DNA from: Allacma fusca
Lineage: Eukaryota; Arthropoda; Collembola; Symphypleona; Sminthuridae
DNA: 64,000 bases
Direction: 5' to 3'
Assembly: GCA_947179485.1 (NCBI GenBank)
Contig: OX359247.1
Coordinates: 44,241,131 to 44,305,130, forward strand
Position 1 is the stretch's first letter. Every line of letters begins with the position of its first letter. The notes beneath the pieces were generated by a model. The model worked only from the letters and a program-made list of their open reading frames with translations, made no database searches and was not told the DNA's origin. Positions 48,044-59,583 of the stretch are shown in pieces. Both the position numbers and the translations under genes were made by a program.

Positions 48044-51000
48044 CCGAGAGAAAGGAAAGGTCCGAAGCATATTATTAACCAAAGCCGTATATGGCACTTT
48101 CCTGATTAGCTGTCGAGTGTCATTACAGAAAGACGTCCTACCTTCGTACCTTTTGTTTGGGCGTGCATGTCAATATCTGTGTGTGTTTTTTTAGGTGAAG
48201 AACGCCAGAGCTTATCTTGCTCTTTCTTACAAGAGAGGGAAAAATAACATTTTTCCGGACTGTCAAAATCCCTTTGAAATCCATGCATATACATACATAG
48301 TTAGGTACATATGTAGGGGTCTATGAAGACCATCTCCGTACATACTGGACGGAGGGGATAAAAAGGGAGCAACGAGGATAGGAATCATATTTCCAGAGAA
48401 TAAGATAGATACATATCGACAGATAAGAGATTGTTGTCCTGAATGAGAGCGTATTTATTTTCTACGACTCTGGCTGATAACTACAGGTTTTGTATGAGTG
48501 TATGTTCCCATTCGATCTTTTCTTCCAGCTCATTTATTTAACAGAAAATCCAACCTTTGAGATCTCAAGTTGATGGAGACTCCCAGTCAAATGGCAGAGA
48601 ATTTCTTTTCTTATAGTTCCCATCAAATGTTTTGAGACAATTTAATTCTACAAGAATCTCAAGTTACTTTCCATGCTTGTAGAAAAAATCAGTGGCTTCC
48701 GCTCCGCTAGAACCTCTGACATTTCCATTGGATTCCCTTTTACAGTATCTATCTATAGATGAGGAAGGATATTGCCAAGGATCTTTGGATGACTAAAAAT
48801 TCTCAATAATAATGCAAAAGGGATGGAGTGCAAATCAGGGGCTTTGTGAAATAAATTGTTGGTTTTCAATTCTTATCATGTTTCAAGGATTGAGAAGAAT
48901 CATGTTCAAGATTCTTTTATTTAAATATAAAGATTTCAAAAAAAAAAAAAATCTGTGCTTACCCCATCCAGTGATCTGAAAAGGAGGATATGTTTGACCG
49001 CCTCAGCAAGCCGAGCTCGCTGACTGTCCGATTTTGGATGAACCACCTGAAACAGAGTAAAAGGTGAGAGTCAATTTTATGTAATAAGTAAATATTTTAA
49101 CTCAGGATCTTTCAATAAATTTACATTTATGTAAAATTCATTTATGTAATTATTTAAACCAATTATTTAAAAGGAACTATACATACATGTTCCTCAGCTT
49201 GTTAAAATGTATGAGTTTTCCGTAACAACATGACCTTAATACTACACTATTACAAATCCCTGATGTAAAGATTGAATGAGGGAGGTGAACTCTTTATAAA
49301 AGATAAAAATTTGCAAAATTGGAATAAAGCAGAGGAAATCGAAAACCAAGATAGAATCAATATAAGGTTATGCTTGGAAAATTGAATTCCCCAGCCCTTC
49401 AGGTATTCCCACATAATTTCTACCTCTTGGAATTATTACTTTCGAGACTATTTTTGAGCTACGCCGTATGAAAGCTTATTTTAAGCAGGGATGTAATTAT
49501 TATTATTATATAAAAGAGGAAATCCTAATTTGCTACTGGAAAATAACATATTACTTTTACTTCATTATCTCTTGATTCCCTCAGACAAAAAAAAAATCTC
49601 ATAAGACTTTCGGCAACAAATGCCAACTTCCTGTAATTAAATCTATAAATCTCTCCAAAGAGGCATGCAATTTGTCCTACTTCCTTTCATAGTCCGAGTT
49701 GGAATGAAAAAAAAAAGGAGAGCGGGGGAAGAAAACTTTTGTCATATTTCTTTTAACTTAAACTTTCACTCCAGAGGAGTGTGTGTGCCTGAAAATGTAT
49801 GAAAATTCCAGGGGAAGGACTTTTGAAACTTTCTACCATTTTTTACCGGTATCACCTCCAGGGAAAATTGTTCCCATGAACAGCAGCTGTCTCAAACGTA
49901 CACTCCTCCAGGATTAAAAAATCTGTAATACTAAACTTAACCTTCTACATATATAAAAAAAATGCCATTGGAAAGGAGAACACCCTGCACTTTCATTCCA
50001 GTTTCCTAACTCCGAGAGGTAACCTTCAAAGTGGAGCAACTTCACATATATTCACAAACACACCTATCTCTGCAGAACCTTGAGAGACCATATATACCTC
50101 TACAGTTAGGTAAGAACTTGACCAATTCATCATCATCTCTCCCGCTTGGTCAATTCTTCCTTGTACGCTTAACTTCTCCATATAATATTATAAGGGGATT
50201 CTATATAATACGGCTCCAAATATCTACTTATTTAGGAGGGGGAAAAAAGGAGAGTAATAGTATAAAAATTCCCTATAAAAATCTTGGGACTTTTTAAGTA
50301 GATATTGGAAGGCAGGGAGAACCATAATTCATCTCTAGCTCTATTTCACTCCGAATGAATTTCGACATAGAAGAACCTTCGGACACATTATATCCAGGAG
50401 ATGTACACAAGTCCAGGAGCTTTCAGAGTTGAGAGCCAAACAAATCTATTATTAATCCCAGATCCGTCCCAGGCCTAAGGGGGGTGTGGGGAAATTCACA
50501 GATTTGTATTTTCTTGTACAATATTCAGTATCAAAGGGCAGGGCTTATAAGGAGGTTCGGATGAATGGAGGGAACTCCAGCTCAATTGTGGAAACCCTGT
50601 TTAGTTATAACCATATAATTATCTGTATACAAAAGCATACATGCAATTACTACCTTATACATATCTACGTTTGTAACCTATAAGTACCCATGTCAAAATA
50701 TCATTAGCAGTATGTACATACAGAGAGTTAGGGTGATGAAACCTTAGAGCAACAGAGCGAGAGGGAGAAAGAGAGAGAGAGAGAGAAAAAAAAGAAATGG
50801 AGCGCACCAGACTGAATAATAAAATCCAGAGATATACTTACTACACTCCTACTGTTGCATTATACACTCTCAAGAGTAAAAGTAACTACCCGACCTGCAC
50901 TCTCTCCGTGCAAAAGCTGATCTGAAAGGTCAATATTTGTCGAAGCTCAAGTGAGCTCATTGAACGATGAACGAGCTCCAATATCTATTAGTCTGTCGCT

Positions 51001-54000
51001 GGACTACTCGTACTTGATGCGATTCTTCCTATATGTATGTACATATGTACATATGTACATATGTATATAATTATTATAGATATATATCCATAGCCCACAT
51101 ATCACTTGCAAACTGTAAATGTAACAAAACTCTTGTAACAAATCCCCTCTCCTGTTGTGCTAATGACATTAGACACCTATATAAATAGTAGCTAGCCTCG
51201 AGCCTAGTAGACATACCCTCATCATAGGTAATAAATCATTTGCTACACTACACACAAGTATCTCCATAACTTCCCTTCCCAATCCCAGAAGTTAAACAGG
51301 GCGGTTAAATATGGGCAGACACTGATGTAATTACTTGTTAAGTACAAACTCACAATCAGCTCTCAAGGCTCTAGCGTTAGGGATGTACATATTTGCTGAT
51401 TAATTATTCATACCATATTAATTATAGCCCAGGAACGAAACCAAATAGATAATTAGTCACACCATAAAACCTACAATTACTTCTCCCAACCGTTGATTTC
51501 CAGCCCAATCAGAATCCTTACATGATGGGTCAAAGGGTTTCTACTGGTAAATTCATTTTGGACTCAAATCTGACATCAAAATAGGTATATCGGAAATTAC
51601 TTCCCCAGATTTACAATAATTATTTTATTTTAATAAAAAATGTTTTAACACTTTTATTAGTACAGACATATTTCACTTGGAATAATGTTCTGGTACAAGT
51701 TATAAGTGAGTATCTACTTATAATTAAACGCATAGTACAAGTCTGGAGCGTTAGATGACGACAAGAAGAATTAAAAAGTTTGTCTCATATTTCCTGGCCT
51801 ACGTTTCCTATGTGAGTACATATGTACGTACGTACCTATGTACATATAGCTATGCGGCCAAAAATCTCATTAAGCCCTTGTGACTTGGTTCATCGTCTTG
51901 TGCAAGAAGGAAGGAAACCTCCCAACATATATAGTTTTACTTATTTAGCTACATATGTATATTACCTACACTATATATACAACCCATACATATGTACATA
52001 TGTATACGTAATTCCCCCAAAGGAAAAGTGAAGAAAAATTGGGAAAACTCAAATAAAATTTATGGTCCCCACGTCCAAAATACATGTCTCTTTTTTCTCG
52101 TAAATTGCACCACAGGAAAATGTCAGCCCTTTGAGGAAGCAAAGGAGCAACAAAAGTAGTTTGGTGGATAAAAAAATAACTTTTTTCCCCTTTCTTTTAC
52201 CTAACTTCTTCGACACTGGAGCACACACACACACACACACACACCCCTCAAGTGTCAACTCCATTTATTTCATTTTTCCACAAAATTAGCTATTAATATT
52301 GTTGTTGCCACTGCCTCATTGCTTTATTACTTCGTAACATATAAAAAAAACTGTAACTTGGGCTCTCCAGAGATAAACTTTTATAAAAACAAATGTACTG
52401 GGCATTTAATCGTTCGGATATAGAGGGAAGCCAGACTAGATCAATAAAAATATGTACATGTATAAATTTCGAGAGACATGGCTGGATTACAAAATAGACC
52501 AAAATGCACTTACTATGTCAAATTCCGCATCAGGGATCTCGTAGATTGTTCTCATATGCCTGAAGCGGTTAATTTTGAAACTATTTCCACAGACAGCCAC
52601 AGACACTCAATTTTCAAAATAAAAGGGGCCCTACACACAAAAGTACTGGGAAAGTTTCCGTGGTCTTCAATGAAATCCTAGGATCGATTTGCTGGTTTAC
52701 AGTATATTTCAGCACTGTAATAATAATTAACGTGAGGAATTGGTGAACATATTGTTCCTTTGGACAACACACTCACTCGGAACCCGAGTTATTTCCAATT
52801 CACTCCTACGTTAATTACAGCTCAAGGACGAGACGGCATGAACGCATGTTCACAAATACATACATAATGCACTAGGAGTTTATAATACTTGTGATTTTTC
52901 ATCATCACAGTCATGCTAATAACTTCTCCCATAGAAAGTATGATATTTCAGGTATTAAAGTTATTTTTATAAACTAACCAGATCCCACTAGTCTATAAAT
53001 AAGATTACCTACACAGTATGTCCACTACACACACACACATACATACATGAGCGATAATAACTTGCTAATCTCCAAGATGTTCATTGACACCATAATTAGC
53101 TAGCTACCTTAAGACTGCTTTCTAGCCCAGGTCGAATTTCAAACGCCTGCAAATTATCCTTAATTAAATACACATGCAAATTTTTCACACCCAACAACGA
53201 AGCCCACAAGCGATCCTTATAATAATAGATAATTATTATGTACAAAAAAAATATTAAACATCATATCCGACCATTTCCTACAATGCAGAGCCATGTCATC
53301 ATGGAATATAACAATTATTTTTTTAAATCTCAAAAGAGATCCTAGACCTTAAAAGGAATAGAGTAAAGTGTCTAGCTTTAATATTCCGGACGTAAGAATC
53401 TTTCCCAACCGAAGTCATTAAAGCACACGAATGGACATTTAAAATTATTTGAAATAATTATCTAAACGTCACAAATTTTTGCAATACGGTAATAATTAAT
53501 ATTAATATCCATTCCCCATTGGGACAAAATACATAGTTCGGCTTGGCCTTGAATTTGATTACCATTCACACAAAAAAAAAGTAGTACCAGAAGATGTTTT
53601 GACTGTAATTAATATTAATAGCGGATCTGACTATGCAAACCCTTTAAAACTATTCTATGAGATAGTCACTACTAATGTAATAATTTTTCTGTCTGCACGA
53701 TCATGAGAATTTAACAGTCTTATAGGGATGAATAGCTACATATGAATTATATAGAGCAGGGATGAGGAAGAGAGTTATAACGTGACCAATTACTGACGTC
53801 AGGGTAAAACAAAGAGGTGTGGACATTTAAAATCTCATGAGACATTTCACACGTAATAAAAAACAGGGCTTATGTATGGAGTATACAAAAGTCTTGCTGC
53901 TGCATACGTAAGTCGTGCTGATATTGGTTATTTAATTGTTCTCAAGTAATTTAATGAACTGCGATAAATCCACACACACACACACACAGTTCTGGAAGAG

Positions 54001-57000
54001 CACGTCAATCCTGTGGTTTGTGGTGGAAGTAAGTATGTACATATGTACATCTGTGGACGGATCCTGACACGTCCCCCAGGGGATCTCCCATCCCTGGGTG
54101 TGAATAAAAAGATATTTAACTAAATTATACACCAAAACAAACAGTCATGGAAAAAAGTCTCACGCTCTTTCTACGTCTTAAAAAGAGCGAGCAGGCAACA
54201 ACAGTTTCGTGCTAAACACTTGCTTGATTTGATTTTGAAATCCCCAAGTCAAGAGCAAGGCTCTGGCAATATTATGTTTGAGTCAACACCAAGTGTCGTA
54301 ACCGGTTCGTAAGTGAAATCATAATTTCAGATGCTTTTTAAACACACAGTTTGGTAAGTGCCACCGTCTTCAGTGCAAGGGCTTCTTCCTCATTTGCATC
54401 TCCTCCAGCTCTTGGTTGGAATAAAAAGAAATAGTAAAAACTTTTCCAATGCAGAAACTTCCCTGCTCCTGACAGAATCAATTTTCTACAGCTTGATTGG
54501 TAATACATTTCCAATTTAAATGTTGCCACTGGATACTCCCTAATAGAAGTAATTAGCAGGGGAATATCAAAACATTCAAACTAGTCACATATCAACTCCC
54601 CAACAAATGCCACATGCAAAAGATGCACATGTACATATGTTCCTGTAGCCCTACAATGAGCATCTGTCAATATGAATTTCAGCAACTTCAATATAGCTAC
54701 TATTTGCTCACTCAGTAAATATAGATTATAATTATTTCAGAAAATATTAAATCGTATTCTACATGATTGACTCATACATAGATGTTCGTGTTTCAATACA
54801 TTTAATTATATATCTATCCTTTTAGAAATATAAATGTATACTAAATATCTACTCCGCTCCGAGCTTTCCTATTTTTAAACTCTCTCCCTCTCACTCTCTC
54901 TCTCTCGCTGACTTAAAATGAAAAATTTCCCAGGCTTATTAAATTTCCTCGAATTAAATACCTAAAGTAGGATTTCCCCTGAAAACCTTCAGGTCTAGTG
55001 TCTATTTTTAGAGTGAACTTGTTAAAAGGTACTAATAGAATTACTCTCATCAGGAACATCATAAGTTTGCCCACCCGTAGGAAATGTATCGAGCCCATGA
55101 GGAAATTTGAGGATAAAAGTCTAAGTAATCTAATGCAGCCCAACTTTAGAAAAGCAACAAACTTTGCTTTGTGTGGGCGACAAACAACATCAACATCAAA
55201 TTATTATTTTCCTTGTAGACTGTAGATACTTATATATACAAAATAAATACATAATATCCTATAAGGCACACTCATCACTGTCCATGTTCAATTCCCAGGA
55301 GTCTGATTCACAGTCCTTAAATTCCTGGAAAAAAGAATAGTCATCTTCCTATCCTCTTCAATTTGTACCCCCACTATAAAATACTAATAAGTTCTTAATA
55401 AGATGGAGAATCCCTTCCCAACTCCTTAAATTGCCAATTAGGGGGCTAAATTCTCCTCTGTGTGTGTGTGTGTGTGTTTGGAGCAAAGTATATTTTGAGA
55501 AACTGAGCTTGCGTAGCACACAGGAAGGAAATCAAAACTTCCCCGAAAAACTTACTAACAACTATCCTTTTAAAAACAAGGCCAATAGGAGTACTCTTCC
55601 ATAGCGTGGCAGGTCCCTATCTGTAGTCCCCAAATATAACAATTGCCTCTGGGTCTAATCCCCAGTTCAAGCTAATTGTGACTTTGTATCTAAAAGTATA
55701 CAGAGCTGAAATACAACCTGACATTAAATCAGGTAATTATTACAGTCACATTTATTACCGTGCTAAAATTAATAAATAGCTCATTGAAATTTTGAATGAG
55801 TCACTTACAGGTGGTTTATCATCTTCATCTTCCTCCGGATTGTATGCTTCTGCAAAGACGGATTTTCGTCGTCCGACATTTCTGACTGGTGGGGGTGGTT
55901 CATCTACTAGTATACAAAAAAAAATAAACTAATTATATAGTATTCCTTCAGGCGATATATAGGTACATATGCATGTATGTACATACATGCTGACATCCAC
56001 AAAATAACATTGAGTCACAATTTTTATTTTTTTTTGATTGAGGAGGATCAATTTTTATCTTGTTGCTTATTTCAGGCATAAAACAGCTCAATCCATCGTA
56101 AAACACATAAAAAATGTATTTTGAAGACAAAGGGTGGAAATATATCAACATTTGTAATGACATTCATGAAATGAAACCTTGAACATGAGAACCTTTGGCC
56201 GAAGCACAAATCCATCATCATTTTTCTTATTCTCACTGGGAAAAACACCACCTCCGCAAAAATCTCCATGAAATTGCACATTAAAGGATGAAGTAGTACT
56301 TTAATGTATCATGGACGATGAAACACACATGTACAAACTAATGACTACTAGACGTACATAGATACATATAATAGCCTTAGATTAGTAATTACATACAAAC
56401 CATCACTTGGATCATAATACGTACTCATGCCCAATTTAGTATTTTTAAGCTAAAGGATACATATACATTGTGAGCGCGGGGCATTTTATAAACAAATTGT
56501 ATATACACATAATTACTGTATACACAATTCCTAATTTAAACAGAGCGTTAAAGGTGGAAAAAAAAATTAGCAGCGCTTGCATCCATCCTACAGTACCCCA
56601 TACAGCACACTTTGCTCACAGGCAAGAAAAAATAAATAGATACATCCCTCCACATTGCCTTTTATTGACTACTCATAACCACATCATCAGCCCACACTGT
56701 TTTGGTGGTGGTTCCGTGGAGGCGTTTCATCCTGCCTCTGTAATGCAGTGTGTCATTAGCAATAAAAAGGAGATGCGGAAAGTGAGACGAAAAAACGGTA
56801 GAAAAATCAGAATTTATGGTATTATTTTACCTTCTCCCCCCCCCTCCCCTCTAATCCACTGCACTACAGTACAGTATAAGTGAATTGAAAAACACTACCC
56901 CACGTACCATTTCTATCAGTTGAGGAATAAAAACTCAAATTTCTTTACAAGGAATGAAAGTCAATCGTCAACTACCATAAAAATGGGAATAAATAGTGGA

Positions 57001-59583
57001 AAACAAGGATGAAAAAATGTAAAGTAAAAAATAATGCGAGGGAGGTGGTCGTAGAGCATAAGGAAATAAAAATGAAAGTACAATCTAATATTTGACTACT
57101 ACATAGGAAAAAAGCCAACACCTCTGACGCAGATAAATCTTGTCATGCTCAACATTTTATATCTGCTCTTATGAGTGTAGGTATAAATATGTAATTACAT
57201 ATATACACATCCTCAGATCCAACTCCATATCTTGTATAAAAATCCATTTGGATATTAGGTCCGTCATATACACACTATATCACTCATAGCAATGAGGAAA
57301 GAAATGCTAGAGGAATTCTCAATGCTCCGTCCATGCTCAATTCATACAGCTCACACGTTCGAATACTAATGGAGAGCAACAGGAATGGAAATTAAATGTT
57401 TCGGATAAGAATTAATCCTTACTCCTATCATATAAGTACAGGAGTCCCACATGTTTCACAATATGACTTGATGCTAAGTCTACAGTATACATGTGCCCTA
57501 AGTCCTGTATAACCTGTATAAAAATAGCTGTAGCAAACCCATACCAAATGTTATCAGGGAGAATGCAACCACATGGGCATTACAAATACTTACACACGGA
57601 GTCCTCCTCTCCGTTGAATAATCCAAACATTAGGCAGGAATAAATCTCCGTTTAAAAGACATGAACGTTATCAACTCTGACATTGACTAACACTTTAGTG
57701 CATGCATAGATATACATACATACTTAAGGGTCCTATAAGGACATATAATAACCAAAGGATTCGTTCGTCCCAAAATACCTTCCTACACTACTACTACTGT
57801 AGTAGTAATATTTTAACGCCGTAGTATAGTCACATTTATTCACACAGTTCCACGGATATTACAAGTCAATCTGCACATGGAGAGAAGCAACAGAAGTGCT
57901 CCCTCACATACCTATAATTATGTATACGTACATAAGTAATTACATATAATTACGTAATGCACCCATTTCTCAAACCTATTAGAGAGCTCTAGAGTCTATG
58001 TATTTAATTATAGAAGGTCCGTACATCCGATGTTTCCTCGTCCTACAGCAGAAAGGGAGAAGACGTCAAAGAGTAAAGCAAGTCAATTTGATGAAGATCT
58101 CTGAACTCCCAAAAATTATTTCACCATTTCTGTAATAAAGCTCCCTTCCCACTGCACAAAGACTTCACCAGCTATAGGCCATTTCCTCTGATGAACCAGT
58201 CCGGAGTCTGGGGCTAGTGACCATATGTATGTATCTGTATGTACATACATACAGTCCCATACTGTATGTATGTACTCACTCAGGGAGGAGTAACTCCTAT
58301 CTCCTTTCCAAATCTTCTTTATTCTCCTTCGTGGAATTGCAATTTGAAGATATAACTTGATACCGGCTCTTCTACGCTTTTAGTCCAGAGTCAGAGAGTC
58401 AAAGGGAAAACAATTCAATATCATTCCAGGAGAGGGAAAAGTAAGTACCTGGAGGTCCCAGCATGAAATTCAAAACTACATTTGTACACTTGGCAATGTT
58501 AAGTATGTATGTAGGGACGGACACATAGGTACAGATATCTATACAGTACATACATAAAACATACGTACATCCTCAGAAAATTCCTTCATTTTACAGTTTC
58601 AGTCTCTCATTCTACTACATGAGTGCTTCATGAGCACCTGAGTGACTCATCCTACAAATATGTATATAATCTAGGAAATTTCCAACATGACCATATACTC
58701 TCCTATACTTATATCTATATGTATCAACAAAAGTATTCCTACTTACTGTATATATGTACATAGTAAGCTCATGGAATTGGACCTTACATGAACTCATTCC
58801 ATAGGAAAGCGCAAACTGTAAATTGTAGATTGCTCTTTTAAAAGCCATTGAGATAGTAGGGAGAATCTTTTACATGTACATACATACATACATACATATG
58901 AAACCTGTTTTTTTCCCATCCACTCAAAAAAAAATCCTTACAACTAAAGATCTCTTGGCATTTGAATTTGAGTTACGAGTAACTTTCCGGCCCTTGTAAA
59001 GATCACGACATGCAAAGATTAAATTCATTGCAATTTAAAACTTTAGAAAATAACGTGAAGACTGAGTCAAAGTTTGGGGATACGGCAAGAGATAGGGCAA
59101 AGCCTTCATTAATTGTTAGGAACATGCTGTCCTCACAAACTGACACGAACACTGCGCACTTGCCAGCACATGTAGGTACATTTAAATAGATACACATGTG
59201 ACTACACCATAGATAGATACCTTCATACAAACTCTTGGACGTGATATCATATCTTCCCCAAAAGTTAAAAATTCCTGACCACAGAGAACAATGAAAGTAT
59301 GAAATTTCAAGACTCAAAGGGATATAGCATGAGGGTTATAAAATACGTGAAACTTTGTAACAGCATTGGATCATGCACAGTGAATTTTGTTTTTTTTTTA
59401 AACATGTACAAGGTCCACCCAACTGGGTATATTTTTAACTCGGGGGAAAAAAATAATTAGAATCATAAACTATAGGTGTAGATAGTTATAGCCCAAAGAG
59501 GAAACTTCCACGCTCAGCTCAAATTTACCTTCATAGTCAATGTCGTCCAGCACCTCCCGCAGTGAACTTGAAATAGAAATCAT
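25016..59583 (-). CDS. Pka-R2: cAMP-dependent protein kinase type II regulatory subunit (Pka-R2), eight exons
   Basis: Complement join, 5' to 3': 59583..59529, 55906..55809, 49046..48963, 26636..26530, 26267..26006, 25879..25721, 25481..25379, 25146..25016. The frame closes exactly, 332 residues plus TAA if the ATG at 59583 is used. The protein holds PKA catalytic subunits inactive until cAMP binds. The inhibitory site [16 protein letters not shown] (30-45) has a phosphorylatable Ser, which marks type II. Two cyclic-nucleotide-binding domains follow, with phosphate-binding cassettes [14 protein letters not shown] (142-155) and [14 protein letters not shown] (265-278), each with the key Glu and Arg. 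The end [10 protein letters not shown] is insect-like. The N-terminal dimerization/docking domain that anchors type II subunits to AKAPs is not encoded by these exons; it may lie past the right edge, or this ATG may start a shorter isoform. Confidence 0.95.
25379..25481 (-). CDS. Pka-R2: Pka-R2 exon: domain B phosphate-binding cassette
   Basis: It encodes [34 protein letters not shown] plus one base. The cassette Glu and Arg that contact the cAMP ribose and phosphate are present. The donor is GCAT|GTATGA, chosen because it restores [14 protein letters not shown] exactly as in relatives. Confidence 0.94.
25721..25879 (-). CDS. Pka-R2: Pka-R2 exon: start of cAMP-binding domain B
   Basis: 53 codons, [16 protein letters not shown] to [12 protein letters not shown], phase 0 at both ends. 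[11 protein letters not shown] matches insect Pka-R2 strongly. The acceptor is CTTTGTAG and the donor is GAG|GTAAAC. Confidence 0.95.
26006..26267 (-). CDS. Pka-R2: Pka-R2 exon: domain A cassette and linker helix
   Basis: It encodes [12 protein letters not shown] through [16 protein letters not shown]. It holds [21 protein letters not shown], the domain A phosphate-binding cassette, and the [11 protein letters not shown] segment that contacts the catalytic subunit. The acceptor is TATCTTTAG and the donor is GAG|GTAAAA. Confidence 0.96.
26530..26636 (-). CDS. Pka-R2: Pka-R2 exon: start of cAMP-binding domain A
   Basis: It encodes [20 protein letters not shown] through DGDNFYVIQ plus two bases. 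The acceptor is CTATTGTAG and the donor is [19 protein letters not shown] is the typical RII strand before the GxY turn. Confidence 0.95.
30973..31007. repeat. (GA)n microsatellite
   Basis: About 35 bp of pure GA in the long Pka-R2 intron. Confidence 0.95.
32570..32595. repeat. (CT)n microsatellite
   Basis: About 26 bp of CT, opposite in polarity to the GA tract 1.6 kb before it. Confidence 0.95.
35383..35416. repeat. (CA)n microsatellite
   Basis: About 34 bp of pure CA in the long Pka-R2 intron. Confidence 0.95.
38340..38420. repeat. (GA)n microsatellite with GGGA interruptions
   Basis: An interrupted purine tract whose right half, from about 38371, is pure GA. Among the longest dinucleotide tracts in the window. 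Confidence 0.95.
39159..39208. repeat. (CA)n microsatellite, interrupted
   Basis: CA repeats with CTCA and CATA interruptions. Confidence 0.9.
41428..41590. repeat. two (GA)n tracts in purine-rich DNA
   Basis: GA blocks at 41428-41445 and 41550-41590 with a purine-rich stretch between them; a short CA tract follows at about 41611-41632. Confidence 0.85.
43989..44071. repeat. (CT)n microsatellite
   Basis: About 52 bp of pure CT followed by GTGTCT/TTCTCTGT variants. Confidence 0.95.
45174..45241. repeat. (GA)n microsatellite
   Basis: 68 bp of uninterrupted GA, the longest pure dinucleotide tract in the window. Confidence 0.97.
46482..46520. repeat. (CT)n microsatellite
   Basis: 39 bp of pure CT, again of opposite polarity to the GA tract 1.2 kb before it. 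Confidence 0.96.
48963..49046 (-). CDS. Pka-R2: Pka-R2 exon: [13 protein letters not shown]
   Basis: 28 codons, phase 0, [20 protein letters not shown] to LFRSLDG, the helix between the inhibitory site and domain A. The acceptor is CTGTTTCAG and the donor is GGG|GTAAGC. It is separated from the next exon by a 22.3-kb intron. Confidence 0.95.
51031..51070. repeat. self-complementary TATGTACA repeat
   Basis: Alternating TATGTACATATGTACA units. Each unit is its own reverse complement, so the tract can form a hairpin in either strand. Shorter copies of the same words are spread through the window (for example 12794-12817, 51820-51850 and 51985-52005). Confidence 0.9.
55259..55324 (-). other. candidate alternative terminal exon of Pka-R2
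   Basis: On the minus strand a good acceptor CTTTTTTCCAG is followed by 21 codons, [21 protein letters not shown], and TAG. The frame is phase 0, so it joins directly to the RRKS exon (DDKPP). The product would be 72 residues with the inhibitory site but no cAMP-binding domain. No clear AATAAA follows nearby. It may also be a chance reading. Confidence 0.3.
55809..55906 (-). CDS. Pka-R2: Pka-R2 exon: type II inhibitory site RRKS
   Basis: It completes a Val codon then encodes [20 protein letters not shown] through [12 protein letters not shown] occupies the catalytic subunit's active site and can itself be phosphorylated, the defining RII feature. The polyproline run just before it is unusual but plausible linker. 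The acceptor is GTATACTAG and the donor is CCT|GTAAGT. Confidence 0.94.
55907..59528 (-). other. Pka-R2 intron, 3.6 kb
   Basis: It lies between the first exon found and the RRKS exon. It contains a perfect 15-bp inverted repeat at 58241-58275 and a CATA tract near 58874-58899, and otherwise no recognisable feature. Confidence 0.75.
58241..58275. repeat. perfect 15-bp inverted repeat, 5-nt loop
   Basis: GTACATACATACAGT, loop CCCAT, then the exact complement. The arms are TACA and TGTA tetranucleotide repeats facing each other. It lies in a Pka-R2 intron. Confidence 0.92.
59529..59583 (-). CDS. Pka-R2: Pka-R2 most upstream exon found; start codon uncertain
   Basis: The frame encoding [14 protein letters not shown] joins the RRKS exon through donor GAAG|GTAAAT in phase 1. 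An ATG at 59583-59581 opens it ([11 protein letters not shown]), with an in-frame TAA 36 bases upstream of that ATG. Alternatively the exon begins at the acceptor-like TTTCTATTTCAAG near 59572 and continues from a docking-domain exon outside the window. The first reading gives a docking-free isoform, the second an ordinary RII. Confidence 0.65.

Larger units (their letters stand above)
26637..48962 (-). other. Pka-R2 intron, 22.3 kb
   Basis: A single very long intron between the VVHPK exon and the EQMQE exon. It is dense in GA/CT and CA microsatellites (separate entries). Several open frames over 100 codons exist, for example at 28946-29491 (+), but they run through simple repeats, lack family similarity and have no splice partners. 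I see no nested gene that I can support. Confidence 0.75.
49047..55808 (-). other. Pka-R2 intron, 6.8 kb
   Basis: It lies between the RRKS and VVHPK exons. It contains TATGTACA palindromic tracts (51031-51070), CA/GT microsatellites (52223-52245, 53972-53988, 55459-55478), a CRE-like TGACGTCA at 53794-53801 and the candidate alternative terminal exon at 55259-55324. Confidence 0.75.

Noticed and set aside
54357..54420. minus-strand reading [21 protein letters not shown] behind a polypyrimidine tract in a Pka-R2 intron
   Set aside because: The phase does not fit the neighbouring Pka-R2 exons and no donor or family match supports it, though the composition is somewhat exon-like.
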